Source of the DNA: Comamonadaceae bacterium
Lineage (GTDB): Bacteria; Pseudomonadota; Gammaproteobacteria; Burkholderiales; Burkholderiaceae_C
NCBI GenBank assembly: GCA_947374105.1
Contig: CANCAO010000069.1
Location: 1 to 7,531 of the forward strand
Length of the DNA stretch: 7,531 bases
Direction of reading: 5' to 3'
A model generated the notes under the pieces. It did not search any database, was not told the origin of the DNA, and saw nothing but the letters and a program-made list of their open reading frames with translations. The position numbers and the translations under genes were made by a program. Positions 5,419 through 7,531 of this stretch are shown piece by piece; position 1 is the first letter of the stretch, and each line of letters starts with the position of its first letter.

Positions 5419-6510
5419 ATGCTCTTCAAACCCGAACCCCCCTTCACCCACGGCCAAGCGCCCGTCACCGCCATCCTCTTGTGCAATCTGGGCACGCCTG
5501 ATGCGCCCACACCCGCAGCGCTGCGACGCTACCTGGGCGAGTTCCTCAGTGATCACCGCGTGGTGGAAATCCCCAAGGCGCTGTGGTGGTTGATCCTGCA
5601 CGGCATCATCCTGCGACTGCGCCCGGCCAAGTCGGCCGCCAAATACGCCAGCATATGGACCAAGGAGGGCTCACCGCTCAAGGTCTGGACAGAAAAACAA
5701 GCCAAGCTGCTGCAAGGCTGGCTGGCGCAGCGCGGCCACAACGTGCAGGTGCGCTACGCCATGCGCTACGGCAGCACATCCATCGCCGAGCAACTCGATG
5801 CCCTCAAGGCCGCAGGTGCGACCCGCGTGCTGGTGCTACCCGCCTACCCGCAGTACTCGGGCACCACTACCGCCAGCATCTCGGATGCCATGGGCCAATG
5901 GGCCGCGCAGGTGCGCAACCTGCCCGAGCTGCGTTTTGTGAACCGTTATCACGACGACCCCGGCTACATCAGCGCGCTAGCCCAGCGCATCACCGCCAGT
6001 TGGCGCGCCAACGGCAAGCCCGATCAATTGGTGATGAGCTTTCATGGCGTGCCCGAGCGCACCCTGCATCTGGGCGACCCCTACCACTGCGAGTGCATCA
6101 AGACAGCCCGCCTGCTGGCGCAGCAACTTGGCCTGTCCAAAGACCAATACAAGGTCACCTTCCAGTCCCGCTTCGGCAAGGCCAAGTGGTTGCAGCCCTA
6201 CACCGAGCCCACGCTGATTGCGCTGGGCAAGGCTGGTGTCAAACGCGTCGATGTGGTGTGCCCGGGCTTTACCAGCGATTGCCTGGAAACGTTGGAGGAA
6301 ATCAACCAGGAAGCGCGCCACGCTTTTCTGGTGGCGGGCGGCAAAGAGTTCAACTACATCCCTTGCCTGAACGACAGCCCGGAGTGGATCACCGCGCTAT
6401 GCGACATCTCACTGCAACACCTCTCAGGCTGGCCCACGCAAGCTGTGCCTGATGCGCAAGCCCTGGCAGCCTCCCGCGACGCGGCGCTGGCACTGGGGGC
6501 TAAGCAGTGA
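5419..6510 (+). CDS. hemH: Ferrochelatase
   Basis: Inserts ferrous iron into protoporphyrin IX, the last step of protoheme synthesis, in the cytoplasm at the membrane face. The 363-residue protein has the usual length for proteobacterial ferrochelatases. Key sites: [11 protein letters not shown] (20-30) at the N-terminus, the YASIW-K-GSPL substrate-lip region (76-87), LPAYPQYS (140-147), the catalytic His209 in [15 protein letters not shown] (221-226), [15 protein letters not shown] (248-262), and Glu290 in [14 protein letters not shown]. The start is supported by GGGGGAG at 5404-5410, 8 nt before ATG. The C-terminal 25 residues are Ala-rich and not conserved. Its promoter must lie within the divergent phosphatase gene. 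No iron-responsive site was recognised. Confidence 0.97.
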   Translation: MLFKPEPPFTHGQAPVTAILLCNLGTPDAPTPAALRRYLGEFLSDHRVVEIPKALWWLILHGIILRLRPAKSAAKYASIWTKEGSPLKVWTEKQAKLLQGWLAQRGHNVQVRYAMRYGSTSIAEQLDALKAAGATRVLVLPAYPQYSGTTTASISDAMGQWAAQVRNLPELRFVNRYHDDPGYISALAQRITASWRANGKPDQLVMSFHGVPERTLHLGDPYHCECIKTARLLAQQLGLSKDQYKVTFQSRFGKAKWLQPYTEPTLIALGKAGVKRVDVVCPGFTSDCLETLEEINQEARHAFLVAGGKEFNYIPCLNDSPEWITALCDISLQHLSGWPTQAVPDAQALAASRDAALALGAKQ

Positions 6511-6590
6511 CGAGGTGAGCGGGGAACACGAAAGCAACCTGGCTTATCACCTTGGGTTAGATGCCTCAATAACCAACGCAGATTCAAACC

Positions 6591-7531
6591 ATGGACCAAG
6601 CACGCAACACCAAACTCACCCAAGTAGGCCCAGGCACGCCGGGCGGCGCTGTGATGCGCCAGTTTTGGCAACCCATCGCCTTGGTCGAGGAGTTTGACCC
6701 TGCGGTGAACCCCGCCATGCACCTACGCCCTCTCAAGGCGGTGCGCGCACTTGGACAAGATTTCGTCTTGTTCAAAGACATCAAACAAGGCGCTGATACC
6801 TACGCGCTGTTAGACCGCCACTGCGCGCACCGTGGCGCAGATTTGGCGTTTGCACGCTTCGAGACCGACGGCGATCAAGTGGGGATTCGCTGCCCTTTTC
6901 ATGGCTGGAAATACGCTGGCGATGGCACCTGCCTGGAGACGCCCGCAGAGCCCACAGGCTCCACCCTGTGCCAACGCATACGCCAAGGTAGCTACCCCAC
7001 CGCCGTGCATGCGGGCGTGGTGTTCGCCTGGTTGGGCGGCGCAGGCAGCACGCCACCGCTCTTCCCCAAGCTCGATTGCTACCAAGCTGCCGCCACCCAC
7101 AGCTTCGCGTTCAAAGGCCTGTGGCAATGTAATTGGCTGCAAGCGTTTGAGGTGGGCATCGACCCGGCGCATCCGTCTTTTTTGCACCGCTTTTTGCACG
7201 ACGTGGATTTGGACGACACCGGCAGCAACGCCGCAGGCAAACAGTTCAGAAGTGCGGCGGCAGGCCAGGTGGCGGGCGAGCGTTGGCCCATGTCGCGCGT
7301 GATGCGCGAGCTGTGCCAGCCGGTGATTCAAGTCGACCCCAAAGGCTACGGCATGCAGCTCACCGCCCTGCGGGCTTTAAACCCAGCCAGCGAAGACAAA
7401 AAAGTGACGCACAGCCGCACACACACTCGCATCACCCACGCCGTATTTCCACACACCTTCATCATCCCGCTGTCAGAGACCTTGTCCATCACGCAAATGC
7501 ACCTGCCGGTTGACGACACGCACACCTATTG
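6591..7531 (+). CDS. Rieske non-heme iron oxygenase, phthalate dioxygenase-type alpha subunit, 3'-truncated by window edge
   Basis: The first 313 residues are present. A Rieske [2Fe-2S] domain is marked by C78-A-H80 and C101-P-F-H104-GWKY. The catalytic domain opens with CNWLQAFEVGIDPAHPSFLH (180-199), giving the mononuclear iron ligands H194 and H199 (the third, an Asp, would lie beyond the window) and bridging D191. NWLQA-E-GID--H-SFLH is typical of phthalate 4,5-dioxygenase-like and related mono- and dioxygenases, which hydroxylate or demethylate aromatic acids with electrons from a separate reductase. The substrate cannot be inferred. ATG at 6591 fits the family N-terminus (PGGAVMRQFWQPIAL, starting about 15 residues in), but no Shine-Dalgarno is visible. 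The 80-bp gap after hemH shows no convincing terminator or promoter. A reductase or transporter may follow. Confidence 0.92.
   Translation, partial: MDQARNTKLTQVGPGTPGGAVMRQFWQPIALVEEFDPAVNPAMHLRPLKAVRALGQDFVLFKDIKQGADTYALLDRHCAHRGADLAFARFETDGDQVGIRCPFHGWKYAGDGTCLETPAEPTGSTLCQRIRQGSYPTAVHAGVVFAWLGGAGSTPPLFPKLDCYQAAATHSFAFKGLWQCNWLQAFEVGIDPAHPSFLHRFLHDVDLDDTGSNAAGKQFRSAAAGQVAGERWPMSRVMRELCQPVIQVDPKGYGMQLTALRALNPASEDKKVTHSRTHTRITHAVFPHTFIIPLSETLSITQMHLPVDDTHTY

Noticed and set aside
5583..6452. Long plus-strand reading frame (289 codons) inside the ferrochelatase gene
   Set aside because: It lies in a different frame of hemH, and its translation is Arg/Ala/His/Pro-rich low-complexity sequence typical of GC-rich shadow frames, while hemH is unmistakable.
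6511..6590. AGGTGA (6513-6518) and TCACCT (6547-6552) as an operator or terminator before the Rieske gene
   Set aside because: The arms are only 6 bp with a 28-nt spacer and no T-run, which can easily occur by chance.
6810..7331. Minus-strand reading frame of 173 codons opposite the Rieske oxygenase
   Set aside because: It is fully antisense to the Rieske and catalytic iron motifs; nothing family-like is seen in its translation.
1..7531. CRISPR array, transposase, tRNA or phage/defence genes
   Set aside because: No regularly spaced repeats, cloverleaf candidates or such protein motifs were seen on either strand; the gene set is metabolic and transport.

Overview
The window is high-GC chromosomal DNA from a proteobacterium. 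Gene content, protein sequences and repeat types point to the Betaproteobacteria, most likely family Comamonadaceae (Rhodoferax/Polaromonas/Acidovorax-like). That placement is an inference from familiarity with the proteins and repeats; no search was run.

Layout. (1) 1-837, minus strand: N-terminal 279 residues of an RND efflux periplasmic adaptor lipoprotein; the rest lies left of the window. Its upstream region holds a sigma70-type promoter (perfect -35, 17-bp spacer) whose -10 and start site are covered by a TetR-like palindromic operator. (2) 1027-4166, plus strand: hpnC-hpnD-hpnE, the three-enzyme bacterial route from farnesyl diphosphate to squalene via presqualene diphosphate and hydroxysqualene. 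Squalene normally feeds hopanoid synthesis; the squalene-hopene cyclase is not in the window. (3) 4298-4615, minus strand: a small exported four-cysteine protein of unknown function, starting at TTG, convergent with hpnE and separated from it by a terminator hairpin. (4) 4698-5399, minus strand: a YigB-like HAD phosphatase, divergent with only 18-19 bp from (5) 5419-6510, plus strand: ferrochelatase hemH, the last step of protoheme synthesis. (6) 6591-7531, plus strand: N-terminal 313 residues of a Rieske non-heme iron oxygenase of the phthalate dioxygenase alpha-subunit type, cut by the window end.

The coding content is ordinary and well characterised as families. The structure not explained by the genes is repeat DNA: a pair of AT-rich, roughly 45-70-bp segments embedded in frame inside hpnC (plus orientation) and hpnE (minus orientation) that can be aligned to each other (28 of 44 positions by hand), and a separate 60-bp inverted repeat in the hpnD-hpnE gap just upstream of an hpnE start with no visible Shine-Dalgarno. 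The squalene operon therefore carries three probable small repeat insertions within about 2 kb. I see no CRISPR array, tRNA, rRNA, transposase or evident new multi-gene system. No stretch over 300 bases lacks a gene; the longest gap (838-1026) holds the promoter, the operator and a second palindrome.
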